From NCBI RefSeq assembly GCF_003353425.1, contig NZ_QRAO01000005.1, forward strand, positions 62,001 to 126,000: a stretch of 64,000 nt of DNA. The letters are read 5' to 3'. The position numbers and the translations under genes were made by a program. This DNA is from Marinirhabdus gelatinilytica. Its GTDB lineage: Bacteria; Bacteroidota; Bacteroidia; Flavobacteriales; Flavobacteriaceae. This document shows, one piece after another, positions 53,027 through 61,011 of the stretch. Numbering within the stretch: position 1 is the stretch's first letter; the number at the start of each line of letters is the position of its first letter. Under the pieces are notes generated by a model. That model saw nothing but the letters and a program-made list of their open reading frames with translations. It was not told the origin of the DNA and did no database searches.

Positions 53027-53734
53027 ATGAAAACATTTGAACGCTTTTACCGTAACGCCAAGGCCAATAGATGGTACTGGTTGTTTGCGCTGTTTTGCCG
53101 CGTATCTTTGTCCATAGGCTTTATCGCTTCGGGAATGGTAAAGATTTTGGGCGAACGTTTTGCCAGTGGGCTTTCAGCAAACCACCCAATGGGGGCATAT
53201 CTGGAAGCATTGCACCATACGGGTTATTATTACACCTTTATTGGCGTTGCCCAGGTAATCGCAGCTATTCTTTTGCTCATACCTCGCACAGTGGCGTTGG
53301 GTGCACTTTTATATTTCCCTATTATCGTAAATATAACGGTGCTTTCGTTTGCGGTTCGGTTTGATGGCTCTTTTGTTTCGGCACCGTTAATGGTACTGGC
53401 GTGTTTGTACTTGCTGTTCTGGAATTATGATTCGCTGAAATACATACTACCGTTCAAAAAGCATGAAAACAAAACCATTGCCCTGAAACCTGCAAGGTAT
53501 AGCTTGAGATTTCCATTTGGTTTTGCAGCTGCGGTTATTGCAATGATAGCCGTAGTAATTTTGTTTTTCGCCTATGGTCACGATGTAATGCCCCGAAATG
53601 ATTTTAAAAACTGCATGGCTCAATTTCAACAAACCGAGTACGAAATGATTGGGAAAGAATTCTGTGAGTGCGTACACAAAAAAGGGGAGCCACTAGACAT
53701 CTGTTTGGGGGTTTTTGAGACTGCTATTCCTTAG
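53027..53734 (+). CDS. DoxX-like membrane protein
   Basis: A 235-residue protein with about four membrane segments in the first 150 residues (FCRVSLSIGFIASGMVKILG, YTFIGVAQVIAAILLLIP, ALGALLYFPIIVNITVLSFAV, LMVLACLYLLFW) and a fifth at about 165-185, resembling the DoxX family of unknown or quinone-related function. The C-terminal tail has three Cys (NCMAQF, FCECVHKKGEPLDICLG), which is unusual and could bind a metal or form disulfides. It follows the alpha-2-macroglobulin gene by 29 bases on the same strand. Confidence 0.75.
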   Translation: MKTFERFYRNAKANRWYWLFALFCRVSLSIGFIASGMVKILGERFASGLSANHPMGAYLEALHHTGYYYTFIGVAQVIAAILLLIPRTVALGALLYFPIIVNITVLSFAVRFDGSFVSAPLMVLACLYLLFWNYDSLKYILPFKKHENKTIALKPARYSLRFPFGFAAAVIAMIAVVILFFAYGHDVMPRNDFKNCMAQFQQTEYEMIGKEFCECVHKKGEPLDICLGVFETAIP

Positions 53735-54242
53735 GTGGATATTTCTTCAAAATTTTTTCTATCACTGCTAGATAGTGGGCTTCTTTTTGGGCCGGGGAAG
53801 CTTTTTCTTTATAGTCGGCATCGGCTACGGCTTGCCAAACCAGATCGTCCTTTAGTACGTCTATAAAATCCATGGTAAACTGTTGGTTCACCACGCGCCC
53901 ACCAATAGGAATGCCACCACTTACGCCTACGCCCACGTTGCCGCCGCCCCCGCCAACACCAATCCCTATTGTATTACGGGAATTGGAAACACTTTCCTTC
54001 GCATAAAAATTGATGTACAGTTGTGGCGTTTCAGATTTTATGAAACCACGTTGTTGCATCAGGCTATCGGTAAGTTGCATAACACGTTTGTCGTCCAGAT
54101 CGTTAAGACCCGATGCTATAGTGGGGTAAAAGTTATAGGTATTGTATTGGGAGAAATTGGTGGTTTCGTCATAATCTACCCCAACGGTCGCCCCGCAGGA
54201 TAGAAGGAGTAAACTTCCTAAAAGTACAGACAGTAATTTCAT
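53724..54242 (-). CDS. DUF4136 lipoprotein
   Basis: A 172-residue lipoprotein; the ATG at 54242 gives MKLLSVLLGSLLLLSCGATV with the lipobox LLSC. The mature part has the DUF4136 pattern VGVDYDETTNFSQYNTYNFYP, a Gly-rich stretch (GIGVGGGGGNVGVGVSGG) and a helical end (SPAQKEAHYLAVIEKILKKYPP). An upstream in-frame start would hide the signal. Function unknown. Its 3' end overlaps the converging DoxX-like gene by 11 bases. Confidence 0.87.
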   Translation of the reverse strand: MKLLSVLLGSLLLLSCGATVGVDYDETTNFSQYNTYNFYPTIASGLNDLDDKRVMQLTDSLMQQRGFIKSETPQLYINFYAKESVSNSRNTIGIGVGGGGGNVGVGVSGGIPIGGRVVNQQFTMDFIDVLKDDLVWQAVADADYKEKASPAQKEAHYLAVIEKILKKYPPKE

Positions 54243-54329
54243 AGCTTGGTTTTTCACTAAAATAGTCAAAAATTAAGCCGAAAGGTTGCGTATTTGTTAT
54301 TGTTTAACAAAATTTGGCAATGTGTAGCA

Positions 54330-55346
54330 CTACTCCTGTACGGATGTTTCATTCATCATCTCCCACAGTTTATCCTTCAGTTCCATTAACCCCTGTTGGG
54401 CAACGGCGGAGATAAATAGGTAAGGCACTTTGGTAAATTGTGGGTCCAGTTGGGCCTTCATCTCGTTCTTTAGTTCTTCATCCAGCATATCACTCTTGGA
54501 GATGGCTACCAGGCGCTGCTTGTCCAGCAATTCGGGGTTGTAACGTTTTAACTCATCCAGCAATATATCATACTGTTTTTTTATGTCGTCCGCATCAGCA
54601 GGGATTAGGAACAGCAACGTAGAGTTGCGTTCAATATGACGAAGGAAGTAGTGGCCAAGGCCTTTCCCTTCGGCGGCACCCTCGATAATCCCAGGAATAT
54701 CGGCCATTACAAAGGTGCGATGGTCTCGGTACTCTACAATTCCTAAATTGGGCTTTAGGGTGGTAAACTCATAGTTGGCAATCTTGGGTTTGGCAGCGGT
54801 CACTACTGAAAGCAAAGTAGATTTGCCCGCATTGGGGAAGCCTACGAGGCCTACATCGGCCAGCACTTTCATCTCCAAGGTAAAATTACCTTCTTCACCT
54901 GGCATCCCGGGTTGGGCATAACGTGGTGTCTGGTTGGTAGACGATTTAAAATGATCGTTCCCCAACCCTCCTTTTCCACCTTTGGCCAAGATTAGTTCTT
55001 CGCCATGCTCCATGAGTTCTTTTAGGGTTTCGTTGGTGTCGGTATTTTTCACTACCGTTCCCAAAGGCACTTCTACATACACATCCTCACCATCGGCCCC
55101 AGTGCTGGTCTGTTTGCCTCCCGCACCACCATGACCTGCCGTAAAATGTCTTTTAAACTTTAAGTGGTGGAGGGTCCACATATTTTCGTTGGCCTTTAAG
55201 ATCACATGTCCACCACGCCCACCATCACCTCCGTCGGGACCGCCTTTTGGGATATACTTTTCACGGCGCAAATGCGCACTCCCTTGCCCACCCTTTCCGG
55301 ATTTCACATGGATTTTAACGTAGTCTGTAAAGTTGCCTTCGGTCAT
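54330..55346 (-). CDS. obg: GTPase Obg
   Basis: Essential GTPase in ribosome assembly and stress control. The 338 residues begin with the Gly-rich Obg fold ([35 protein letters not shown], about 1-158), then the G domain with G1 [13 protein letters not shown]3 [17 protein letters not shown] and G4 ISKSDML. The C-terminal extension found in some bacteria is absent. The start is the ATG at 55346. It follows adk on the same strand after a 100-base palindromic gap. Confidence 0.96.
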   Translation of the reverse strand: MTEGNFTDYVKIHVKSGKGGQGSAHLRREKYIPKGGPDGGDGGRGGHVILKANENMWTLHHLKFKRHFTAGHGGAGGKQTSTGADGEDVYVEVPLGTVVKNTDTNETLKELMEHGEELILAKGGKGGLGNDHFKSSTNQTPRYAQPGMPGEEGNFTLEMKVLADVGLVGFPNAGKSTLLSVVTAAKPKIANYEFTTLKPNLGIVEYRDHRTFVMADIPGIIEGAAEGKGLGHYFLRHIERNSTLLFLIPADADDIKKQYDILLDELKRYNPELLDKQRLVAISKSDMLDEELKNEMKAQLDPQFTKVPYLFISAVAQQGLMELKDKLWEMMNETSVQE

Positions 55347-55365
55347 TTTAAAAAAATTGAGGAGG

Positions 55366-55440
55366 TTGGTAGTTTATTGTGTATTGTTTTCGATTTCTAA
55401 TATAAGTAATCGAATTAGAAAACACCTCCTACCCCCCCTC
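55366..55440. repeat. Palindrome between adk and obg
   Basis: AGGAGGT facing ACCTCCT, with TTCTAAT facing ATTAGAA inside, and a C-rich then G-rich end (CCCCCCCTCAAGGGGG). It resembles the palindromes at 1256-1308 and 56227-56300. Confidence 0.45.
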
Positions 55441-55449
55441 AAGGGGGAT

Positions 55450-56028
55450 TTATAGTTTATTGATTACGTCGCTCAAACGCTCGGTAATTTCTTCTATGCT
55501 ACCCACACCGTCAACGCCATAGTATTTGTCTTGGGCTTGGTAGTACTCTTTTAGGATATCGGTTTTACGGTAGTACTCGGCAATGCGCTCGCGAATCACT
55601 TCCTCGTTGGCATCGTCTGCCCTACCGCTGGATTTTCCACGCTCGAGTAGGCGCTGTACCAAAATTTCATCATCTACTTCCAAAGCTACCATTGCATCTA
55701 CTTGGGTATCCTTTTTCGCCAAGAATTCGGTGAGCACTGCGGCCTGTGCCTTGGTACGTGGATAGCCGTCAAAAATAAATCCATTGGGGCTTTGTTCTAG
55801 CTGGCGGTTAACTTCGTCCTTTAGCATATCGTTGGTCACGCTATCTGGCACCAAATGTCCTTTTTCGGTATAGGTCTTGGCCAGTTTTCCCAGTTCGGTA
55901 TCATTCTTCATATTGTACCGAAACATATCGCCCGTAGAGAGGTGGATGAGCTGGTACTTTTCTTTCAATACTTCGGCTTGGGTTCCTTTTCCGGCGCCGG
56001 GAGGGCCAAATAATACAATGTTTTTCAT
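55450..56028 (-). CDS. adk: Adenylate kinase
   Basis: Interconverts ATP and AMP with ADP. Starting at the ATG at 56028 (MKNIVLFGPPGAGKGTQAEVL) the protein has 192 residues, the usual length of the short Bacteroidota form without a zinc LID. Further motifs are LSTGDMFR, DGYPRTKAQA and RLLERGKSSGRADD (the short LID). An open frame continues upstream; an ATG at 56094 would add 22 residues (MNDKAKQKVELIKYSTKDGA...) and lies downstream of the predicted promoter, so it cannot be ruled out. In some relatives adk follows or is fused to an hpt gene; that is not so here. Confidence 0.93.
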   Translation of the reverse strand: MKNIVLFGPPGAGKGTQAEVLKEKYQLIHLSTGDMFRYNMKNDTELGKLAKTYTEKGHLVPDSVTNDMLKDEVNRQLEQSPNGFIFDGYPRTKAQAAVLTEFLAKKDTQVDAMVALEVDDEILVQRLLERGKSSGRADDANEEVIRERIAEYYRKTDILKEYYQAQDKYYGVDGVGSIEEITERLSDVINKL

Positions 56029-56159
56029 CTGCATTGCTCCGTCTTTAGTGGAGTATTTTATTAATTCAACTTTCTGTTTTGCTTTATCGTTCATCTTGAA
56101 GAAAGTTCGCATCCAGTTCCACATACAGAAACAATAAAGGGTTACATTTTTTAGAGGCA

Positions 56160-56167
56160 CAAAGATA
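56160..56167 (-). promoter_or_regulatory. adk promoter -7 element
   Basis: On the minus strand the site reads TATCTTTG, a match to TAnnTTTG, 131 bases before the chosen adk start and about 65 before the alternative start at 56094. Confidence 0.55.
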
Positions 56168-56179
56168 CAAATATTCAAG

Positions 56180-56207
56180 CGACGAGGTACGAGATACGAA
56201 TGTCGAT
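56180..56207. repeat. Degenerate 7-bp tandem repeat, four units
   Basis: Units CGACGAG, GTACGAG, ATACGAA, TGTCGAT in the adk-purK gap, immediately upstream of the adk promoter. In reverse complement they resemble the CTCGTAC units at 42350-42383. Confidence 0.6.
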
Positions 56208-56226
56208 TTTATTTAATTTCAATCCT

Positions 56227-56300
56227 AACACCCCCAGCCCCCCTAGAGGGGGAATTGCTTTTTACAAGCAGCGAACCCTTGGAGCTCCCTTGGGGGTGTT
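56227..56300. repeat. Palindrome between adk and purK
   Basis: AACACCCCCA faces TGGGGGTGTT perfectly, with CCCCCCTAGAGGGGG inside, followed by a T run on the plus strand. It belongs to the C-rich/G-rich palindrome family and lies between two divergent genes, so a terminator role for either is not obvious. Confidence 0.6.
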
Positions 56301-56355
56301 TTTTTAGTTTTTCCCTCGACTTAAGTTTCCACTTCAATTTCAATTTCGATTTAAT

Positions 56356-56363
56356 TACCTTTG
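56356..56363 (+). promoter_or_regulatory. purK promoter -7 element touching the start codon
   Basis: TACCTTTG fits TAnnTTTG and only four bases separate it from the purK ATG, so transcription should begin at or next to the start codon (leaderless mRNA). Confidence 0.6.
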
Positions 56364-56367
56364 CGCT

Positions 56368-57525
56368 ATGGCAAACTATTTCTCTTCCTCCTTTACCCTT
56401 GGCATCCTAGGCGGTGGCCAGTTGGGCAAGATGATGGGCTACGAAACCCGTAAATACGATATCAAGACCCACGTACTGGATCCCAGTGACCAAGCGCCTT
56501 TCCGTATTGCTTGCGATTATTTTGAGCAGGGCGACCTTATGGATTTTGATACGGTGTATAACTTCGGAAAAAAAGTGGACGTGCTCACTTTTGAAATTGA
56601 GAGCGTGAATGTGGATGCACTTGAAAAGTTAGAAGAAGAGGGAAAAAAAGTATATCCCAGTGCCAAGACACTCCGAAACATACAGGACAAGGGGGTTCAG
56701 AAAAATTTTTATAAAAACAACAGCATCCCCACTGCCCCGTTTCTGGTCTTTAAAGATAAATTTCAACTCACGGAAGCTATTGTTCGCAAAGAAGTAACCT
56801 TGCCGTTTGTTTGGAAAAGCTGTACAGGCGGGTACGATGGTAAGGGTGTTTCGGTGATACGGACCGAAGAGGACATGATCCCCCTACCCGAAGTTGCCTG
56901 TATTGCCGAAAAATTGATTCCGTTTAAAAACGAACTCGCTGTAATCGTGGCGCGCAATGTTTCAGGAGAAGTAAAAACGTACCCTGTTGTAGAAATGGAG
57001 TTCCACCCAGAAGCAAACCAAGTGGAATATGTAATCTGTCCCGCAAGGATTTCAGACAACGTTGCAGCAAAGGCAAGGGCTGTGGCCGAAAAAGTTTCCG
57101 AGGCATTTAAACACGTAGGTTTGTTGGCCGTAGAACTATTCCAGACCGAAGATAACGAGATTATCGTGAACGAAGTAGCTCCACGCCCCCATAACAGTGG
57201 GCATTACAGCATTGAGGCAAGTTATTGCAACCAGTTTGAGCAGCACATTCGCGCCATTTTGGACCTCCCCTTGGGCAATACCCAAAATAAAGTGGGCGGC
57301 ATTATGGTAAATCTCGTAGGCGCCGAAGGCCATACGGGTGAAGTGGTGTACAAAAACATTGAAAGGATCATGGCAATGGACGGGGTAACCCCGCATATCT
57401 ATGGAAAGAAACAAACCCGCCCTTTCAGAAAAATGGGCCACGTGACCATTGTTGATGAGAGTATTGACAAAGCGAGGGAAGTTGCCGAGAGGGTGAAGGG
57501 GTTGATTGAGGTTGTAAGCAAATAG
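56368..57525 (+). CDS. purK: 5-(carboxyamino)imidazole ribonucleotide synthase
   Basis: ATP-grasp enzyme of purine synthesis that carboxylates AIR to N5-CAIR with bicarbonate. The 385 residues carry the N-terminal LGILGGGQLGKMMGYETRKYD, the central FVWKSCTGGYDGKGVSVI and the C-terminal VNEVAPRPHNSGHYSIEA motifs. The start is the ATG at 56368 (MANYFSSSFTLGI). It is followed by purE after 49 bases on the same strand, together the two-step route to CAIR. Confidence 0.96.
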   Translation: MANYFSSSFTLGILGGGQLGKMMGYETRKYDIKTHVLDPSDQAPFRIACDYFEQGDLMDFDTVYNFGKKVDVLTFEIESVNVDALEKLEEEGKKVYPSAKTLRNIQDKGVQKNFYKNNSIPTAPFLVFKDKFQLTEAIVRKEVTLPFVWKSCTGGYDGKGVSVIRTEEDMIPLPEVACIAEKLIPFKNELAVIVARNVSGEVKTYPVVEMEFHPEANQVEYVICPARISDNVAAKARAVAEKVSEAFKHVGLLAVELFQTEDNEIIVNEVAPRPHNSGHYSIEASYCNQFEQHIRAILDLPLGNTQNKVGGIMVNLVGAEGHTGEVVYKNIERIMAMDGVTPHIYGKKQTRPFRKMGHVTIVDESIDKAREVAERVKGLIEVVSK

Positions 57526-57549
57526 AACGCAAACGGAATTCCAAAATCG

Positions 57550-57557
57550 TATCTTTG
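57550..57557 (+). promoter_or_regulatory. purE promoter -7 element
   Basis: TATCTTTG fits TAnnTTTG, 17 bases before the purE ATG; purE may thus be transcribed separately from purK as well as with it. Confidence 0.5.
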
Positions 57558-57574
57558 ATTTTAAATTTTACAAC

Positions 57575-58066
57575 ATGAGCAAAGTAGCAATAATAATGGG
57601 AAGCACCAGCGATCTGCCTGTCATGCAGGACGCTATAGATATTTTGAAGGGTTTCGATATTGAAGTGGAAGTAGATATAGTTTCTGCTCACCGTACACCC
57701 GAGAAACTGTTCGATTTCAGCAAAAATGCCCACGAAAGAGGCATCAAGGTAATCGTTGCAGGTGCCGGTGGGGCCGCTCACTTACCGGGGATGGTCGCAT
57801 CTTTATCACCACTCCCTGTTATTGGCGTACCCGTAAAAAGCAGCAACAGCATAGACGGCTGGGACAGTGTGCTTTCTATTTTACAAATGCCCGGAGGTGT
57901 ACCCGTAGCCACGGTAGCGCTAAACGGTGCAAAAAATGCAGGTATTCTCGCAGCACAGATCATTGGGGCTGCGGACAAGTGCGTTCTGGACAAAATAATA
58001 GCCTATAAAGAAGGGCTTAAAATGAAGGTGGAAGAAGGAGCAAAATCTGTACGTAGTGGGCAGTAG
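57575..58066 (+). CDS. purE: N5-carboxyaminoimidazole ribonucleotide mutase, class I PurE
   Basis: Moves the carboxyl group from N5 to C4 to give CAIR, using the product of PurK. The 163 residues have the class I signatures IIMGSTSDLPVM, VDIVSAHRTPEKLF (active His), VIVAGAGGAAHLPGM and GWDSVLSILQMPGGVPVATV. The start is the ATG at 57575. Pairing with purK supports class I rather than the class II AIR carboxylase. Confidence 0.96.
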   Translation: MSKVAIIMGSTSDLPVMQDAIDILKGFDIEVEVDIVSAHRTPEKLFDFSKNAHERGIKVIVAGAGGAAHLPGMVASLSPLPVIGVPVKSSNSIDGWDSVLSILQMPGGVPVATVALNGAKNAGILAAQIIGAADKCVLDKIIAYKEGLKMKVEEGAKSVRSGQ

Positions 58067-58177
58067 GCAACGTTTAATCTTTTAACAATGTCCGGTCGAG
58101 CATTATTTGATAAATTACGATTGGTAATTTAGAAAATAGCCAACGTAGTTGTCGAGACCTTCATTGAACAAACAAAT

Positions 58178-58531
58178 TTGAAAAGTTATTACACTTATAT
58201 TATTGAATGCACTGATGGTCTCTTGTACACCGCCTTCACAAACAATATCACAAGGCGTTTTGAAGAACACCAGCTTGGAAAAACAAATCAAGCTTCACCT
58301 ATAAGCGAAGACCACTTAAACTACTTTATTACCTAAACTTTAAAAATGTTGAGCAAGCTATATATTTTGGAAAGAAAATAAAGAAATGGAGCGCACAAAA
58401 AAAGAGCTCTTGCCCAAAATGATTTTGAAATGTTACAGATATTAGCTGAATGTAGAAATATGACCCACTTTAAATATCGCCCCTCGGCATTGGAGGTCTC
58501 GACTGCGCTCGACCAGATATACAAAGACTAG
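58178..58531 (+). pseudogene. GIY-YIG nuclease family pseudogene
   Basis: Three reading frames together spell a GIY-YIG protein: SYYTYIIECTDGLLYTAFTN with NITRRFEEHQLGKTN in the first, RRPLKLLYYLNFKNVEQAIY plus GKKIKKWSAQKK in the second, and RALAQNDFEMLQILAECRN in the third. The first shift is near 58300, the second at an A7 run near 58400. The catalytic YIG has become YTAF. A REP-like piece (58490-58508) supplies the C-terminus (ALEVSTALDQIYKD). It is a decayed gene. Confidence 0.85.
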
Positions 58532-58537
58532 AAATTT

Positions 58538-60577
58538 ATGAACCCCCTTTTAAAAAAATTCAACACAGCACCGTTTTCAGAAATAAAGAACGAGCATTTT
58601 TTGCCCGCCATTAAAAAATTGATTGTTGAAACGAAAGCTGAAATTGACCAAATCGTAACCAACACCGAAGCTCCTACGTTCACAAATACCGTGGAAGCAC
58701 TAGAGAATACCGGGCAACAATTGGATCGTGCCACCAGTATATTCTTTAACCTGAACAGTGCCGAAACTTCCGAAGAAATCCAAAAGATAGCACAAGAAGT
58801 TTCTCCGTTGTTGACCGAATTTTCCAACGATCTATTGCTCAATGAAGCACTCTTCAAAAGGGTGAAAGCCGTATATGACAATCGTTCAGATTTCAGTTTG
58901 AATACGGAGCAAAATACACTCCTGGACAAGCAGTACAAAAGCTTTAGCCGCAACGGCGCCAACCTTTCGGAAGAGAAAAAGAAACAGCTCCGTAAATTGG
59001 ATACAGACCTCAGCAAGCTAAAACTCACTTTTGGGGAAAACGTACTTGCCGAAACCAACGCCTACCAAATGCATCTCACCGAGGCAGAAGATCTAGCAGG
59101 ATTGCCCAATGGCGCTAAAGAAGCAGCAAAACAAGCTGCAGAAGAGAAAGAACTTGAAGGCTGGTTGATAACCCTGGATTACCCAAGCTATATTCCTTTT
59201 ATGAAATATGCCGAAAAGAGGGAACTTCGCAAAGAACTATCCTTGGCTTTTGGGGCGAGGGCATTTCAAACACGCCTGCCGAATGGCACGGAGAATAAAT
59301 ACAATAACGAAGAGAACGTGCTGAAGCTCGTTAACCTTCGTCACCAACGCGCAAAATTGCTGGGCTATGATAGCCATGCACATTTTGTGTTGGAAGAGCG
59401 CATGGCAAAAACACCACAAAAAGTACAATCGTTTTTGGAGGAGCTCCTCGAAAAAGCAAAACCCGCCGCCCAGAAAGAATTTGAAGAACTTTCAGCGTTT
59501 GCAAAAGAGTTGGATGGCGTGGATCAACTTCAAAAATGGGACAGCGCTTTTTATGCTGAAAAATTGAAGCAACAAAAATTCAATCTGGACGATGAAAAAC
59601 TGAAACCCTACTTTAAACTGGAGAACGTGATCGATGGTGTGTTCATGGTAGCTGAAAAATTATTCGGTATACATTTTACAATTGATAACAGTATTGACAA
59701 ATACCACCACGACGTAAAAGCCTATCGGGTGACAGATGCCGAAGGTGCCGAGGTTGCCATTTTTTATGCCGATTTCCACCCGCGACCCGGCAAGCGACAA
59801 GGGGCGTGGATGACCAGCTACAAGCCCCAGCAAAAATTTCATGGGATTAACGATAGACCGCATGTTTCCATAGTTTGCAACTTTACGAAACCTACGCCCA
59901 CAACCCCATCATTATTAACATTTAACGAAGTTACCACATTGTTCCACGAATTTGGGCATGCCTTGCACGGAATGCTTGCAAACACAACGTATAAAGGCTT
60001 GAGCGGTACTAATGTATATTGGGATTTTGTGGAGTTGCCCAGCCAGATTCTGGAGAATTGGTGTTACGAGAAAGAAACGCTGGAACTGTTTGCAAAACAT
60101 TATAAAACAGACGAGATTATCCCTATGGAACTGGTCGAGAAAATAAAGGAAAGCGCCACTTTTCACGAAGGGATGCAAACACTGCGGCAAATCAGTTTTG
60201 GGATGTTGGACATGGCTTGGCATGGGGAAGATCCATCTTCCATAAAAAATGTGAAGCAATTTGAAACCAAAGCTTTTGAAGGAACCCAACTTTTCCCTGA
60301 AACTCCAGAAACGTGTATGAGCACTTCATTCGGGCATATTTTCCAAGGTGGGTATTCATCGGGGTATTACAGCTACAAATGGGCCGAAGTACTGGATGCC
60401 GATGCCTTTGCCTATTTTCAAGAAGAAGGGATTTTCAATAAAGAAGTAGCTACAAAATTCAAGGAATTCGTATTGAGCCAGGGGGGCACACAGGATCCAA
60501 TGGAATTGTACGTAAAATTCCGTGGCAAGAAACCAGATCCAGAAGCTTTGCTGAAACGTGCTGGACTTTTAAATTAA
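58538..60577 (+). CDS. M3 family metallopeptidase (oligopeptidase A/Dcp-like)
   Basis: Zinc peptidase that degrades short peptides, including cleaved signal peptides. The 679 residues have no signal sequence (MNPLLKKFNTAPFSEIKNEHFLPAIKK), so it is cytoplasmic. The zinc site LFHEFGHALHGML (HExxH) is at about residue 467, with the third ligand in the ENWCYE stretch, and the C-terminal FQGGYSSGYYSYKWAEVLDADAF is standard for the family. The start is the ATG at 58538, seven bases after the pseudogene. It is followed by a small lipoprotein gene. Confidence 0.94.
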   Translation: MNPLLKKFNTAPFSEIKNEHFLPAIKKLIVETKAEIDQIVTNTEAPTFTNTVEALENTGQQLDRATSIFFNLNSAETSEEIQKIAQEVSPLLTEFSNDLLLNEALFKRVKAVYDNRSDFSLNTEQNTLLDKQYKSFSRNGANLSEEKKKQLRKLDTDLSKLKLTFGENVLAETNAYQMHLTEAEDLAGLPNGAKEAAKQAAEEKELEGWLITLDYPSYIPFMKYAEKRELRKELSLAFGARAFQTRLPNGTENKYNNEENVLKLVNLRHQRAKLLGYDSHAHFVLEERMAKTPQKVQSFLEELLEKAKPAAQKEFEELSAFAKELDGVDQLQKWDSAFYAEKLKQQKFNLDDEKLKPYFKLENVIDGVFMVAEKLFGIHFTIDNSIDKYHHDVKAYRVTDAEGAEVAIFYADFHPRPGKRQGAWMTSYKPQQKFHGINDRPHVSIVCNFTKPTPTTPSLLTFNEVTTLFHEFGHALHGMLANTTYKGLSGTNVYWDFVELPSQILENWCYEKETLELFAKHYKTDEIIPMELVEKIKESATFHEGMQTLRQISFGMLDMAWHGEDPSSIKNVKQFETKAFEGTQLFPETPETCMSTSFGHIFQGGYSSGYYSYKWAEVLDADAFAYFQEEGIFNKEVATKFKEFVLSQGGTQDPMELYVKFRGKKPDPEALLKRAGLLN

Positions 60578-60582
60578 TCGTA

Positions 60583-60993
60583 ATGAAAAGATTTTTATAC
60601 GTTAGTATTTTCTTTCTGGTCTGTATTTCCTGTAACGAAAACAAAACAGGAACCACAAAAGAGCCAATTGAAGCAGTAAAAGACGATGCAACCGAAACCT
60701 TCAAAATGCTCCAGGGAACTTGGGTGAATGTCCAGGACACCCTTAGCACCATCAGCTTTGAAGGGAGTACCTCCACAAACAGCTATAATGGCACACCCAA
60801 TGGACGCACTATACATTTTACTATTGGAAATAACTGCGCTGCGGGACAGACTGTAACAATCTCAGAAAAAGATAAATATATAAACACCACTGGCGCAGCA
60901 GAAGAGTGTTACTACATTAAAACACTAACGAAAAGTACACTGGAGTTGCAACTGGTCGCTAGCGATCTTACTTTAGCATTTAAGAGACCGTAA
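60583..60993 (+). CDS. Hypothetical lipoprotein
   Basis: A 136-residue lipoprotein with the signal MKRFLYVSIFFLVCISC (lipobox VCISC, lipid on the last Cys), an acidic linker and a small beta-rich domain (MLQGTWVNVQDTLSTISFEG) similar in layout to lipocalin-like heat-shock-type proteins, with a second Cys pair (NNCAAGQ, EECYYI). It starts five bases after the M3 peptidase gene and is probably co-transcribed. Function unknown. Confidence 0.78.
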   Translation: MKRFLYVSIFFLVCISCNENKTGTTKEPIEAVKDDATETFKMLQGTWVNVQDTLSTISFEGSTSTNSYNGTPNGRTIHFTIGNNCAAGQTVTISEKDKYINTTGAAEECYYIKTLTKSTLELQLVASDLTLAFKRP

Positions 60994-61011
60994 GGTTCAA
61001 GATAGAGTCTT

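Noticed and set aside
56029-56094. 22-residue N-terminal extension of adenylate kinase
   Set aside because: The family normally begins at MKNIVLFGPPG; the extension is open and downstream of the promoter, so it is kept only as an alternative.
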